NCBI GenBank assembly: GCA_003522145.1
Contig: DPGD01000049.1
Span: 1-60,764 of the forward strand
DNA: 60,764 nucleotides
DNA from: Clostridiales bacterium
GTDB taxonomy: Bacteria; Bacillota; Clostridia; Oscillospirales; CAG-272
Direction of reading: 5' to 3'
Below, in pieces: positions 17,002-25,382 of the stretch. Under the pieces are notes generated by a model that saw nothing but the letters and a program-made list of their open reading frames with translations, had not been told where the DNA came from and searched no databases. Both the position numbers and the translations under genes were made by a program. Positions within the stretch are counted from its first letter, which is position 1, and the number at the start of each line of letters is the position of its first letter.

Positions 17002-17045
17002 AAAAGCGACCCCTCTTTCCAAAGGTTCTATGGATACTTATTATT

Positions 17046-17074
17046 ATTTTAGCACACTTTCTCCGGGTTGTCAA
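17046..17074 (-). promoter_or_regulatory. Promoter of the yicC-remA-gmk-rpoZ-priA-def-fmt operon
   Basis: On the minus strand TTGACA (17069-17074) and TAAAAT (17046-17051) are 17 bases apart, with the extended TGTGC before the -10. Confidence 0.85.
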
Positions 17075-17164
17075 GACTTTTCCGACTACTTTTCAAGGGA
17101 ACAACTCCGAAGCTCTTTTTTGAGGCCGCCTTTTGTTTCCTTTTCTACAAAGCCTTCCAAACAA

Positions 17165-17205
17165 AGGAAAAGCACCGTCCCGATTGGGAAACAGTGCTTT
17201 TGCTT
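17165..17205 (-). terminator. Terminator after the zinc-ribbon gene
   Basis: On the minus strand AAAAGCAC (17194-17201) pairs with GTGCTTTT (17168-17175), with an inner CCC/GGG stem and a following T-rich tail. Confidence 0.65.
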
Positions 17206-17309
17206 CATTATATGCCGCCTTACAGCGCACCTGTAAAAACGGGATCAGTCCTTTGTTCGTCTTCAGTTGTCTTATCGGCTTATTGGTGTTGCTTTATTTA
17301 TTATCCGTG

Positions 17310-17645
17310 TTATGCCTTTTCGTTTCTGCACAACAAACAGATACCTGCCACCAAGCTGACGAATAACAAGCTACACACCTTCAGCCCTGTGCCAATCGGC
17401 TTTTTGTCCCGCATACGATTGAAAATTGAAATGGTGATGGGCAGACACCAAGCCAAAGGAAGGAGCATCCAGCCCTGCGTGATACAGCCGATGATCAGAA
17501 AGACCTTGATTACCGTATCCAGGGTGTCGCTTTCACCGTCCTGCTTGGCAGGGGTCGGTACCGGCTGCTCCACACTGCACCCGCATTTCACACAAACCAC
17601 AGCTTCGTCATGAATCTCCGCACCGCAGTGAACACAATACTTCAT
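17310..17645 (-). CDS. Zinc-ribbon membrane protein
   Basis: The 111-residue protein starts with a zinc ribbon, MKYCVHCGAEIHDEAVVC followed by VKCG (two CxxC pairs), then a short linker and two membrane segments (about residues 44-62 and 86-104). Such zinc_ribbon_2 proteins with membrane helices are common in Clostridia and have no assigned function. It is a single-gene unit, with its own promoter just upstream and a terminator downstream. No functional partner is suggested by its neighbours. Confidence 0.75.
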   Translation of the reverse strand: MKYCVHCGAEIHDEAVVCVKCGCSVEQPVPTPAKQDGESDTLDTVIKVFLIIGCITQGWMLLPLAWCLPITISIFNRMRDKKPIGTGLKVCSLLFVSLVAGICLLCRNEKA

Positions 17646-17692
17646 ACTCTACTCCTCTTTCATCCTGTATGTTCAGGATTATTTTTCAGCAT

Positions 17693-17721
17693 ATTCTACC
17701 ACTGAAATCGGATTTTGTCAA
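17693..17721 (-). promoter_or_regulatory. Promoter of the zinc-ribbon gene
   Basis: On the minus strand TTGACA (17716-17721) and TAGAAT (17693-17698) are separated by 17 bases, with TGG before the -10. Confidence 0.8.
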
Positions 17722-17859
17722 CAACTTTTTACAAAAAAAACATAAACAGCAAGATTCAAATCCTTTTCCACACGGTTTTCCGGTCCACCGGATTGCCTTG
17801 TGTCCCTTGACACCGGCCTTCTTGAAGAACCGCTCCCGATCGAACCGCATTTTCGGTAC

Positions 17860-18067
17860 CGAAAAATGGGGCTGTTAAAAAACTCTTTCGGAATTTTTTA
17901 ACAGCCCCGACGACTTTGGTCTTTGCGGCTTTCAGCCGTCTTTTGCCGCAACAGTCACCGAAATTTCTTCAAAATGAAAGGCAAAATCGACCAAGATTGC
18001 CTCAAATTAAGGCCGGTCGGATCCCCGACCGGCCTTTTTTGGGGGGCTGTAAAAACTGATTTTTACA
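17860..18067 (-). terminator. Triple inverted repeat ending the ABC operon
   Basis: Three hairpins follow the last permease gene: TGTAAAAA/TTTTTACA (18048-18067), a 12-bp GC-rich stem around GGCCGGTCGG/CCGACCGGCC (18009-18036), and a 15-bp stem GGGGCTGTTAAAAAA/TTTTTTAACAGCCCC (17868-17908) followed on the minus strand by ATTTTTC. The last looks like the main terminator. The middle one has its best T-run on the plus strand and may act in both directions. The rest of the gap from 17722 to 18118 holds nothing I recognise. Confidence 0.7.
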
Positions 18068-18118
18068 ACCTCGTTTCTCAAGGATGTTTTGCAGTCCTTT
18101 TGTGCTGGAAAAAACGGT

Positions 18119-19189
18119 TTAACCGGTAATACCGGACCGCTCGATACCCTGTACCAACGACTTCTGGAAGAACAGGTAAATGACGATCAACGGTATAATG
18201 ATCAGCAACGCAGCTGTATTTCTCGCCGCCGAAGATGCCATTACCTTGGTACGGCTGTCGGTTGCCCAACCTGCCGCTGCCTTTACAATTGTCGGCATCA
18301 GATCCGGTTCGTTGGTATAGAACAGGTTCGTGTAGAAGTTATCCGTCCACTGCCAGGAGAAGGCAAAGATGAACACGGTGAGCATCATCGGTACGGAAAG
18401 GGGAATGATGATGGTCACAAAGGTGCGGAACACACCCGAACCGTCGATGTATGCGGATTCTTCCAATTCGTCCGGCACGCCCTTGAAGAACTGTCGCAAC
18501 ATGAAGATATACAGGCCGTTCTTATACGCCAACCCGGTAATCGAGAGGATCACCAGCGGCCACTGGCTATTCAACAGCTTGATTCCTTTCGCCGCATTGA
18601 AGCCTGCCCAGAAGCCCCCTTCGCCGCCGATATTCTTGATGCCCTCTATGAAGGGCTTAATATACAGCGGATGGAAGTTAAAGAACTCCTGATACATGGA
18701 GGCCCGCAATACCATGTGCGGAACAACCATGGTGAAGATCACCAGGTAGAACAGCACTTTACTTCCTTTGAATTTGAACTTGGCAAATCCGTAGGCAATG
18801 ATACAACAGGTCAGGGTCTGCAGGGTTGCACAAAGGGTACTCAGCAGGAAGGTGTTTCCCAGAGCCTTGAAAAAGACGCTTTGGCCCATGATATACTTGT
18901 ACTGATCCAACGTCCAGTGCTTTGGAACCAGCTTCACCGTTGCATCGGCAAAATCCTCCTCTGCCATAAAAGAGCCTGCAATTTTGGAGTAGAAGGGGAA
19001 AATAATCACATAAGCCACGCCAAGCAGAAGAACAAAGCGGAAAATTTTGAACAGGGTCGTAGCTACGAATCCAGCGTTCAGGTACTTCACGCGAAATCTC
19101 GTCCAACGGGAGGTTCTTTCAAATTCCACACGGATCTTGTTTTTGCTCTCTTTCAATACCTTTGGTTTTTCGATGTCAGAATGATTCAT
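18119..19189 (-). CDS. Carbohydrate ABC transporter permease, MalG type (second pair)
   Basis: The 356-residue inner-membrane protein has six predicted membrane segments and an EAA loop, EESAYIDGSGVFRTF (near residue 250), that contacts an ATPase. It is longer than usual (about 280): the N-terminus carries a charged 40-residue extension, and an extra loop (HPLYIKPFIEGIKNIGG) lies mid-protein. GGGAGG precedes the ATG at 19189; the reading frame extends further up but overlaps the partner gene. It is the last gene of the 15-kb operon and pairs with the MalF-type gene next to it. The sugar is unknown. Confidence 0.88.
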   Translation of the reverse strand: MNHSDIEKPKVLKESKNKIRVEFERTSRWTRFRVKYLNAGFVATTLFKIFRFVLLLGVAYVIIFPFYSKIAGSFMAEEDFADATVKLVPKHWTLDQYKYIMGQSVFFKALGNTFLLSTLCATLQTLTCCIIAYGFAKFKFKGSKVLFYLVIFTMVVPHMVLRASMYQEFFNFHPLYIKPFIEGIKNIGGEGGFWAGFNAAKGIKLLNSQWPLVILSITGLAYKNGLYIFMLRQFFKGVPDELEESAYIDGSGVFRTFVTIIIPLSVPMMLTVFIFAFSWQWTDNFYTNLFYTNEPDLMPTIVKAAAGWATDSRTKVMASSAARNTAALLIIIPLIVIYLFFQKSLVQGIERSGITG

Positions 19190-19208
19190 TTTTCGTTCCT
19201 CCCTTCTC

Positions 19209-20192
19209 TCAGTCTCTTCGCTGGTAGAACACAAACGCCGATACAATTCCGGCAACCACGGTAATGATCAGAATCACGATCAGGAAGTAGATCCAGGCCA
19301 TAGCCGTTCCCCGCACAGCACCGCCACTGGTCACCTGCTGTGAGGTCTCACTGATCAGCACCATGACCCTGTTGGATTGGGAAGTGAAGGAGTCGATAAC
19401 CGTATACACCGTATTGACCAGAATCATCGGAGAAACCATGGGGAAGGTAATCTTCCAGAAGGTCTCCCAGGTGGTTGCGCCGTCGATCGAGCAGGACTCA
19501 TAAATCGCAGGGGAAATGGATTGCAAACCGGCAAGGAAGATCAACAGCTGAACGCCCGAGCGGTTCACGATGCCGTAGATGTTGTTCACCAGATCCGTCA
19601 CATACTCCACCAGCCCCGTTCCGATCTTCATGCCTTCGAAAATCTTCGCCAGATCGTACTGGGAAATGATTTCCGAAGCAGAAGAATTGGTGCTTCCGTT
19701 GTCTGCTCCTGATCCCGAAGACATGTTTTCCAACGCCGCATTGGAGCTGTTATCCAGCTGGTCGATCAGACCCGTTCCCAGAATAACCGGCACAAAGAAG
19801 ATCGCACGGAAAACCGCTCTCCCCAGCATCTTCTGATTCAGAAGCACTGCCATAAACAGGGAGAAGATCACGATAGCGGGGATGTCAAAAACCAATTGCT
19901 GAATACCGCTGACCAAGGTCTTTGTGAAGTTGGCATCCTCTGTCAGCACGCTGACATAATTGGCAAATCCGACGAATTTCTGGTTCTGTCCGGTGGAGGA
20001 CATCATGCTGGCTCTCACGGAGCCGATAATCATCGGCAAATACACGGTCACAAAACCCACTAAGAACGGCAGTATGAACCACCATCCGGCTTTTGCCTTT
20101 TTCTTGTCCAGCGAAGCACCTCTGCGCCGGAGCTGCTTCGCTTTCACGGAAGTCTTGGCGTTTCCTATATTTTTAGTACCGTCCAAAATCAA
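19209..20192 (-). CDS. Carbohydrate ABC transporter permease, MalF type (second pair)
   Basis: The 327-residue permease has a basic cytoplasmic N-terminus, six membrane segments and the EAA loop YESCSIDGATTWETFWKI (about residue 235). An external loop near residues 150-180 is unusually serine-, glycine- and asparagine-rich (SSGSGADNGSTNSS), a low-complexity insertion absent from the first-pair permease. The gene overlaps the end of the DUF5696 gene by four bases, so it is translationally coupled to that large exported protein. This supports a joint role in handling one polymer or oligosaccharide. Confidence 0.88.
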   Translation of the reverse strand: MILDGTKNIGNAKTSVKAKQLRRRGASLDKKKAKAGWWFILPFLVGFVTVYLPMIIGSVRASMMSSTGQNQKFVGFANYVSVLTEDANFTKTLVSGIQQLVFDIPAIVIFSLFMAVLLNQKMLGRAVFRAIFFVPVILGTGLIDQLDNSSNAALENMSSGSGADNGSTNSSASEIISQYDLAKIFEGMKIGTGLVEYVTDLVNNIYGIVNRSGVQLLIFLAGLQSISPAIYESCSIDGATTWETFWKITFPMVSPMILVNTVYTVIDSFTSQSNRVMVLISETSQQVTSGGAVRGTAMAWIYFLIVILIITVVAGIVSAFVFYQRRD

Positions 20193-23100
20193 TCCGCTCC
20201 TTTCTCTGTGGTTTTGTAAAATCCGTAAGCGTCAATCTTTATATTCTCGCCGTTTACATTCACCACCACATCGTAGTAGTTATAGTTCAGATAAATCGAA
20301 ATGCCGTTGTCGTAGGTGGATTTCACAATGGTTCCGTCGCTGACAGTCACTTCATAGCCCGACGCAATGGTTGCTCCGGAGACATCGGTCACTCCGTCGG
20401 TCGCCACAAGGATCTTGCCATCCTTCTCGGAAATCAAGCCCACATAGTTCTCCTCGGTGTACGAAGCGGGATCCTCGGCATCCTTTCCGGTCAGGTCAAA
20501 GTAGATGGCATACTTCTTCAGGTTGGCCTCATAGGTCGGCGTAAATCCGTCCAAAGCAAACTTTGCACTTCTGATATTGTCGTTCAGGGTTGCCTTGATG
20601 CTGTCGGCGTTCTGCTGATGCTCTGCAATCTTTTCGCTCAGTGCTTCCAGCTTCAGAAGGTCTTCCGAAGAAAGCTCTGCCGCACTGTGCGCCGCAGTGG
20701 CGTCATCAAAGCCGTTTGCCGCAAGGAGCTCCGCAAGCTCCTTCTCGCAGTCGGCCACACCCGCATTCACCTTCCGCTCATACAGCGCCAGCGCCCGCTC
20801 ATACCGCTCCTGATAGGTCTGGTATTTCTGGATGTTGGCAATCGCCGCCGCAATGATGGTGGCCCGGTCTGCCAACACTTCATCCGCATCGGGAACACGG
20901 ACACCGGAAATGCTGTTGTGCCCGATAAAGTTGGCGTACTTCACATCCTTCAATACATCATTGACCGTATTGTAAGTACTCACCAAGTCCTCTTCCCAAG
21001 CGTCAAAATCCAGAGAGTAGTACTTGGAAAGTCTCTGATTTTCTTTCAAATACCGGGTATTCTGCGTTGCAATGATGAAGTAAGGCGAAGCACCGTTTTC
21101 CAGCATATGAAGAATTTCCTGATCCATGTTACTTGCCATGTTGGAAGCGCTTCCGGCATAGTTTATATATCCGTGCAGAACCATTGCCATAAAGGGAACG
21201 GAGCTGCTGGTTTCCAGACGGGAACTACCGGTTAAGGACATATTCAGAATATGCTCCACATAGGCCAACGAATAGGCGTTTCCGCCGTCAACCATCACCG
21301 AGCCGTATTCCTTTTTCAGCTTGTTCAGCAAGGTTTCGGTGAACAGCCGGCTGTCCTCCCGGTTGTAAGGATCGTCCCGGTCAAAGTCGGAATTCAAATC
21401 CGTTCCGAGGGTCGAAGCAGACACACCTTTATTGTTGAACTTGGAATAGTTCTCGCTGAAGCCGGTGTAGAAGTGATCGTATACCGAAGCAGAAACCGCC
21501 AACAGTCCGGTGGTGCTGAAGGTCTGCAATGTGGAGTTGTAGTCCTTCTTCACGATATACCGGCCGTCAATGGTCTTTACGGCGTGATCGCTGTCGTTGT
21601 AACCGTCGAACCATTCATCGGTGTGCATATATGCGAAGTCAAAGTCGGGATATACACCCACATTCTTCTCTTCCGCAAAGTCCACAAACTGGGTGAAGCC
21701 GCTGTTTCCGCCCACTTCCTTTTCAAATTCCACATCATAAGGCATGGTGGATGTCATGCCACCGTTTGTAAAACCGGTCAAACGGATATTGATATTCCGG
21801 ATACCCGATTCATCGCCCAGCTTACTGAGCACCTTCTGCAGATCCTCAAAGGTAGACAAAGGCTTATTCTGGGTCACGGGCATCGTCAGAACCGTCGTGC
21901 TGACCGGAATCGTTCCGAAGGTTTCCAGATACAGCGGAATGTCGGAGCCCTCCTGCTCAAGCTTGGACAGGATGCCCGATTCAATCAGGTAATCCCTGTA
22001 GCAGTTGGCCATGCCGGAGTAGCTTGCGTCGTATTCGCTGTTTTTCAGCAATACATCTTCCGGAACATCCCCCGTTACGGTCTGGAGCATGAAATACTTG
22101 GTGGTGTAGCTTCCGGTATACTTTCTGTCCGAAACAACCGTCCACTTGGAATCCGAAGTGGTGGAAGAAGCAGACTTTAAGGTATAACTGTCTTTCGGCC
22201 GGGGAGTGACGATCATGTAAACCATATTGTATTTGTGCCGGTTATCCGAAGCGGCTTTCAGGGTTGCCAGGGACGCTCCCTCAATCATCACCGCTACAAA
22301 ACCGCTGCTGACCGTCACATTTTTGGCTTCCTCTTCCGGCTCGGCCGGAGTTTCCGAGGTTTCGTCGGTCGGTGCAGAGGCAGAGCCATTCTCGGAAGGA
22401 GCAGGCTCCGGAGCGGGTTCTTCCGCAACAGCCTCCAGATTTCCGTAGTGCACATGTCCGCATACCGTACAGGTATACTTCTTCACACTGGGCGAAACCG
22501 ATTTGCCATTGTCGTAGTCATGACCGTCCACAACGACCTCTTCCTGCACCAAGCCGCACTCACTGCACTGGTGCAGCTTTGTGTATTTCACATTGCAATC
22601 GGCCGTTTCTCCCTCCTTCACGACCCAGACAAAGTTATGATTCTTCACCGATTCGTTGGGAGTGGTGTACTCATGCGCTTTGAGGCCGCAATGCTCACAC
22701 ATGAAATAGATGTCCAATTCAGAGGTACATTGATTCCGGACATAGCTCTTATACCGGTGAGCAACCTGCACCCGTTCTGCGCCGTTCCTGTATTCCTTAC
22801 CGCAGTTCTCATCGGTGCACAGGAAGGTACGGTAACACTTGCCGTTCACTGAAACATAGGCCACCTGATAGGTATGCCCTGCTTCGGTGGGAACCCGGTA
22901 TCCGCACTTCTCGCAGACGCCGTCCTTCATCGTGTGCTCTGCTTCCTCCTCAAAGGTTGCATTGCAATTCCGGCAGGTATGCTTCCAGTAGCATCTGTGG
23001 GTCGCTGTATCGGCAATCAGCACCGAGGAGTTGTCATCTGCCGGAGCGTGATTTCCATACTGCTTTTCCTCATAGCCGCAGTGCTTGCAGACCGTGGTGG

Positions 23101-25366
23101 TCACACAGAAATCGCCGGCACTTTCGTAAATCTGGTTGCCCTCGGAATCCACCTTTTCTTCCATTTCATGAGCAACATCCCGCTCCACCGTCTGTCCGCA
23201 GACCTGGCAGGTGCCTCTGTAGTAGCAACGGTGGTTCACCGTATCGGAAAGCAGATACTCTGTCGGATCTTCGTCCTCCTCCAGGCAATGCTCGTCGATC
23301 TTCTCAATTCTGTTCTTGCACTGTGTGCACTCGAACACGGCGTGGCACACGCCGTCCTTGAACTCAGAAGCAGATGCCACCAGTACATACTCATGTTCCG
23401 CCGTTTGCTCCTGAGACTTGGGTTCCAGTTCCCCGCACCACTTACACTGGGAAACGGCGTGGCACAGTCCGTCCTCACCGGGCGTGGCTACCCGTTCGTA
23501 GGAGTGCTTGGCATAGCCGTACTGCACATCCTCATAGCTCTTGTATTCCTTCAGATAGCCGTACTTTTCGTCGATCTGCGCGTCCGTCCAGTTCTCTAAG
23601 GAGAGCTGATTCTTGATCTTGGTGTATTCATCCTTACAGGTCTGGCAGACAGCCGTGATCACCCGGTAGCTCTGACAGGTGGCTTCCTTTTCCACCGTGA
23701 CCGCACCGGTCCAATTGTGCTGCCATGCCTTCCGGTTCTTGACGCCCTGTTCCTCGCCGCAGATGGCGCAGTAGGTGTAAAGACCGCCGTCAATTCCGTT
23801 CACACAGTCCGGCTCCAGAGACTTTTCCACCCAGCGGTGGGGACACGCCACCTCATACTTGCCGGATTCACCCTTGGTGTATACCCGGTTCTCGGTTTCG
23901 ATGATGCCGTATACCGGCAGGCTCATCTGCTCGTCCTTTCCGCTGTAGCTTTCCGGCCGGCTGTGGTAAGCATTGTCCAAGCCGTACATCGTTCCCGAAT
24001 TGAAGCTGGTGCTCTTACCGACAAAGTCCTCAAAACGGATGATCGTACCCGAACCGTCCGGAATGAAGGTATATCCGCTGTGCTTGGCTGTGGTATCGGT
24101 TCCGGTATACTGACTTCCGGCACCCATATAGGGCAGAATGTCAATGGAAGTCAGGCGCAAGGTATCCTCATCAAAGGAAATGGAGTTTGCGGGCAACCGA
24201 ACCGTGAAGCCGTCTTCGTCCAACCGATACTCCAAGGTCATCTTGAAGTTGGGCAAAACGCCCTGCTTCTTGTTATATCCGGTCAGCTCGTGGTCGTACT
24301 TCAGGTCATCATAGGTATATTCCGGTGCATACGCCCGGACAATGGCCTCGATCCTGTTCATTTCGTACTCGCCCAACTTACCGTTGGCGGAGCCGAAAAC
24401 ATACATCGACATTCTTCCGGTGTAGGGCACGCACATACCTCGGATGCCCAGATTTGTGTCGTTGTCGTCAAGGTCTGTACGGTCAGGGTTCTTTCTCAGT
24501 TCTTCATACTGAGATTCCAAAGCAGGATCATAGTCCTCACTGACAAACAGTTTTCTGCCCGGCTCCGGACCGTACTGTGCCAGAGCCTCGTAGGTCTCCT
24601 CTCTCTTCTTGAGAACGCTGGGCAGAATTTCTTCCTCTTCCTCCCAGGGATTCATGAAGATGTGTGTGCCGTAATAAGCACGCATCAATTTCTGGTCGGA
24701 ATCCGAATCGATCTTGCTCAGAATGTACTTCTCAAAACGGTACTTTTCCATGTACACCGGAACCAACCGCCGGTCCTCTGTACGACCGATGGTGTATTCC
24801 ACTGCCATACCGTTTTTGATGTGAGAAACCTTGATCTGGTCGTTAAGCGCCGCATCATTATAGCTGTACAGCTCGGCGCTGCTGCTTCCCTTGACCTCTT
24901 CATAAGTCACCTTCAGCTGTGAAAACAGCTGATTCAGCAGGGAATCATCGTATACGCCCAGTTTTTTCTTTACCGATGTGCAGGCGTCATAGGGGTTGGT
25001 AAATAAGATCTGTCCGGTGCTGGTATCCTTGATGGCCACTTCGCCGGTCAGCTCCTGCACATACAGCTCGTAGTTACCGTAAACCTTCCAGGGCTCATAC
25101 TCATAAACCGGTTCGCCGTATTTGTCCTTGCCCACCTCGGTCTGCTTGCTCATGGTGCGCAATTTGTCTTCGGCGGTGGCATACTCCGTCGTAATCAGGT
25201 CCGATGCCTTGAAGCCCTCGTCTTCCTCTTCCTCGCCGTCTTCCTCCTCCGTTGAATCATCTGCATAGGTCACCAGTGCGGTGCCGCTCAGAAGCACCAC
25301 CGCCGTACTGAGAACCATGCACAGAGCAAGAAGAGCAGACAGCAGTCTTTTGGTTAATATATTCAT
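20189..25366 (-). CDS. Exported DUF5696 protein with a large Cys-rich insertion
   Basis: The 1725-residue protein has a signal peptide (residues 1-35), an acidic stretch (40-50) and beta-rich parts (80-500). Residues 508-973 are cysteine-rich, with 11 CxxC knuckles plus one CxxxxC (CAIC, CQTC, CKWC, CTQC, CQVC, CKHC, CRNC, CEKC, CTDENC, CEHC, CSEC, CTVC). An acidic Pro/Glu linker follows (978-1012), then a DUF5696 region (1140-1490) that looks like a (beta/alpha)8 barrel: IRNINIRLTGFTNGG, VYPDFDFAY, LGTDLNSDFDRDD, VMVDGGNAYSLAY. A helical part (1505-1600) and a beta C-terminus end the chain. Sequence on both sides of the Cys-rich block reads like one beta domain, so the block seems inserted. 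DUF5696 has no proven activity; a glycosidase-like role is inferred from the barrel and the permeases. Confidence 0.82.
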   Translation of the reverse strand: MNILTKRLLSALLALCMVLSTAVVLLSGTALVTYADDSTEEEDGEEEEDEGFKASDLITTEYATAEDKLRTMSKQTEVGKDKYGEPVYEYEPWKVYGNYELYVQELTGEVAIKDTSTGQILFTNPYDACTSVKKKLGVYDDSLLNQLFSQLKVTYEEVKGSSSAELYSYNDAALNDQIKVSHIKNGMAVEYTIGRTEDRRLVPVYMEKYRFEKYILSKIDSDSDQKLMRAYYGTHIFMNPWEEEEEILPSVLKKREETYEALAQYGPEPGRKLFVSEDYDPALESQYEELRKNPDRTDLDDNDTNLGIRGMCVPYTGRMSMYVFGSANGKLGEYEMNRIEAIVRAYAPEYTYDDLKYDHELTGYNKKQGVLPNFKMTLEYRLDEDGFTVRLPANSISFDEDTLRLTSIDILPYMGAGSQYTGTDTTAKHSGYTFIPDGSGTIIRFEDFVGKSTSFNSGTMYGLDNAYHSRPESYSGKDEQMSLPVYGIIETENRVYTKGESGKYEVACPHRWVEKSLEPDCVNGIDGGLYTYCAICGEEQGVKNRKAWQHNWTGAVTVEKEATCQSYRVITAVCQTCKDEYTKIKNQLSLENWTDAQIDEKYGYLKEYKSYEDVQYGYAKHSYERVATPGEDGLCHAVSQCKWCGELEPKSQEQTAEHEYVLVASASEFKDGVCHAVFECTQCKNRIEKIDEHCLEEDEDPTEYLLSDTVNHRCYYRGTCQVCGQTVERDVAHEMEEKVDSEGNQIYESAGDFCVTTTVCKHCGYEEKQYGNHAPADDNSSVLIADTATHRCYWKHTCRNCNATFEEEAEHTMKDGVCEKCGYRVPTEAGHTYQVAYVSVNGKCYRTFLCTDENCGKEYRNGAERVQVAHRYKSYVRNQCTSELDIYFMCEHCGLKAHEYTTPNESVKNHNFVWVVKEGETADCNVKYTKLHQCSECGLVQEEVVVDGHDYDNGKSVSPSVKKYTCTVCGHVHYGNLEAVAEEPAPEPAPSENGSASAPTDETSETPAEPEEEAKNVTVSSGFVAVMIEGASLATLKAASDNRHKYNMVYMIVTPRPKDSYTLKSASSTTSDSKWTVVSDRKYTGSYTTKYFMLQTVTGDVPEDVLLKNSEYDASYSGMANCYRDYLIESGILSKLEQEGSDIPLYLETFGTIPVSTTVLTMPVTQNKPLSTFEDLQKVLSKLGDESGIRNINIRLTGFTNGGMTSTMPYDVEFEKEVGGNSGFTQFVDFAEEKNVGVYPDFDFAYMHTDEWFDGYNDSDHAVKTIDGRYIVKKDYNSTLQTFSTTGLLAVSASVYDHFYTGFSENYSKFNNKGVSASTLGTDLNSDFDRDDPYNREDSRLFTETLLNKLKKEYGSVMVDGGNAYSLAYVEHILNMSLTGSSRLETSSSVPFMAMVLHGYINYAGSASNMASNMDQEILHMLENGASPYFIIATQNTRYLKENQRLSKYYSLDFDAWEEDLVSTYNTVNDVLKDVKYANFIGHNSISGVRVPDADEVLADRATIIAAAIANIQKYQTYQERYERALALYERKVNAGVADCEKELAELLAANGFDDATAAHSAAELSSEDLLKLEALSEKIAEHQQNADSIKATLNDNIRSAKFALDGFTPTYEANLKKYAIYFDLTGKDAEDPASYTEENYVGLISEKDGKILVATDGVTDVSGATIASGYEVTVSDGTIVKSTYDNGISIYLNYNYYDVVVNVNGENIKIDAYGFYKTTEKGAD

Positions 25367-25382
25367 CTTTTCTCTCCTTTTC

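Noticed and set aside
18089..19264. Plus-strand open frame of 391 codons opposite the last permease
   Set aside because: The minus-strand permease has membrane segments, an EAA loop and a good ribosome site; the other frame has none of these.
22448..23845. Cys-rich block as a possible separate gene or phage zinc protein
   Set aside because: It is in frame with the flanking DUF5696 protein with no stop or internal start evidence.
23717..24922. Plus-strand open frame of 401 codons opposite the DUF5696 gene
   Set aside because: Shadow of the N-terminal half of that gene.
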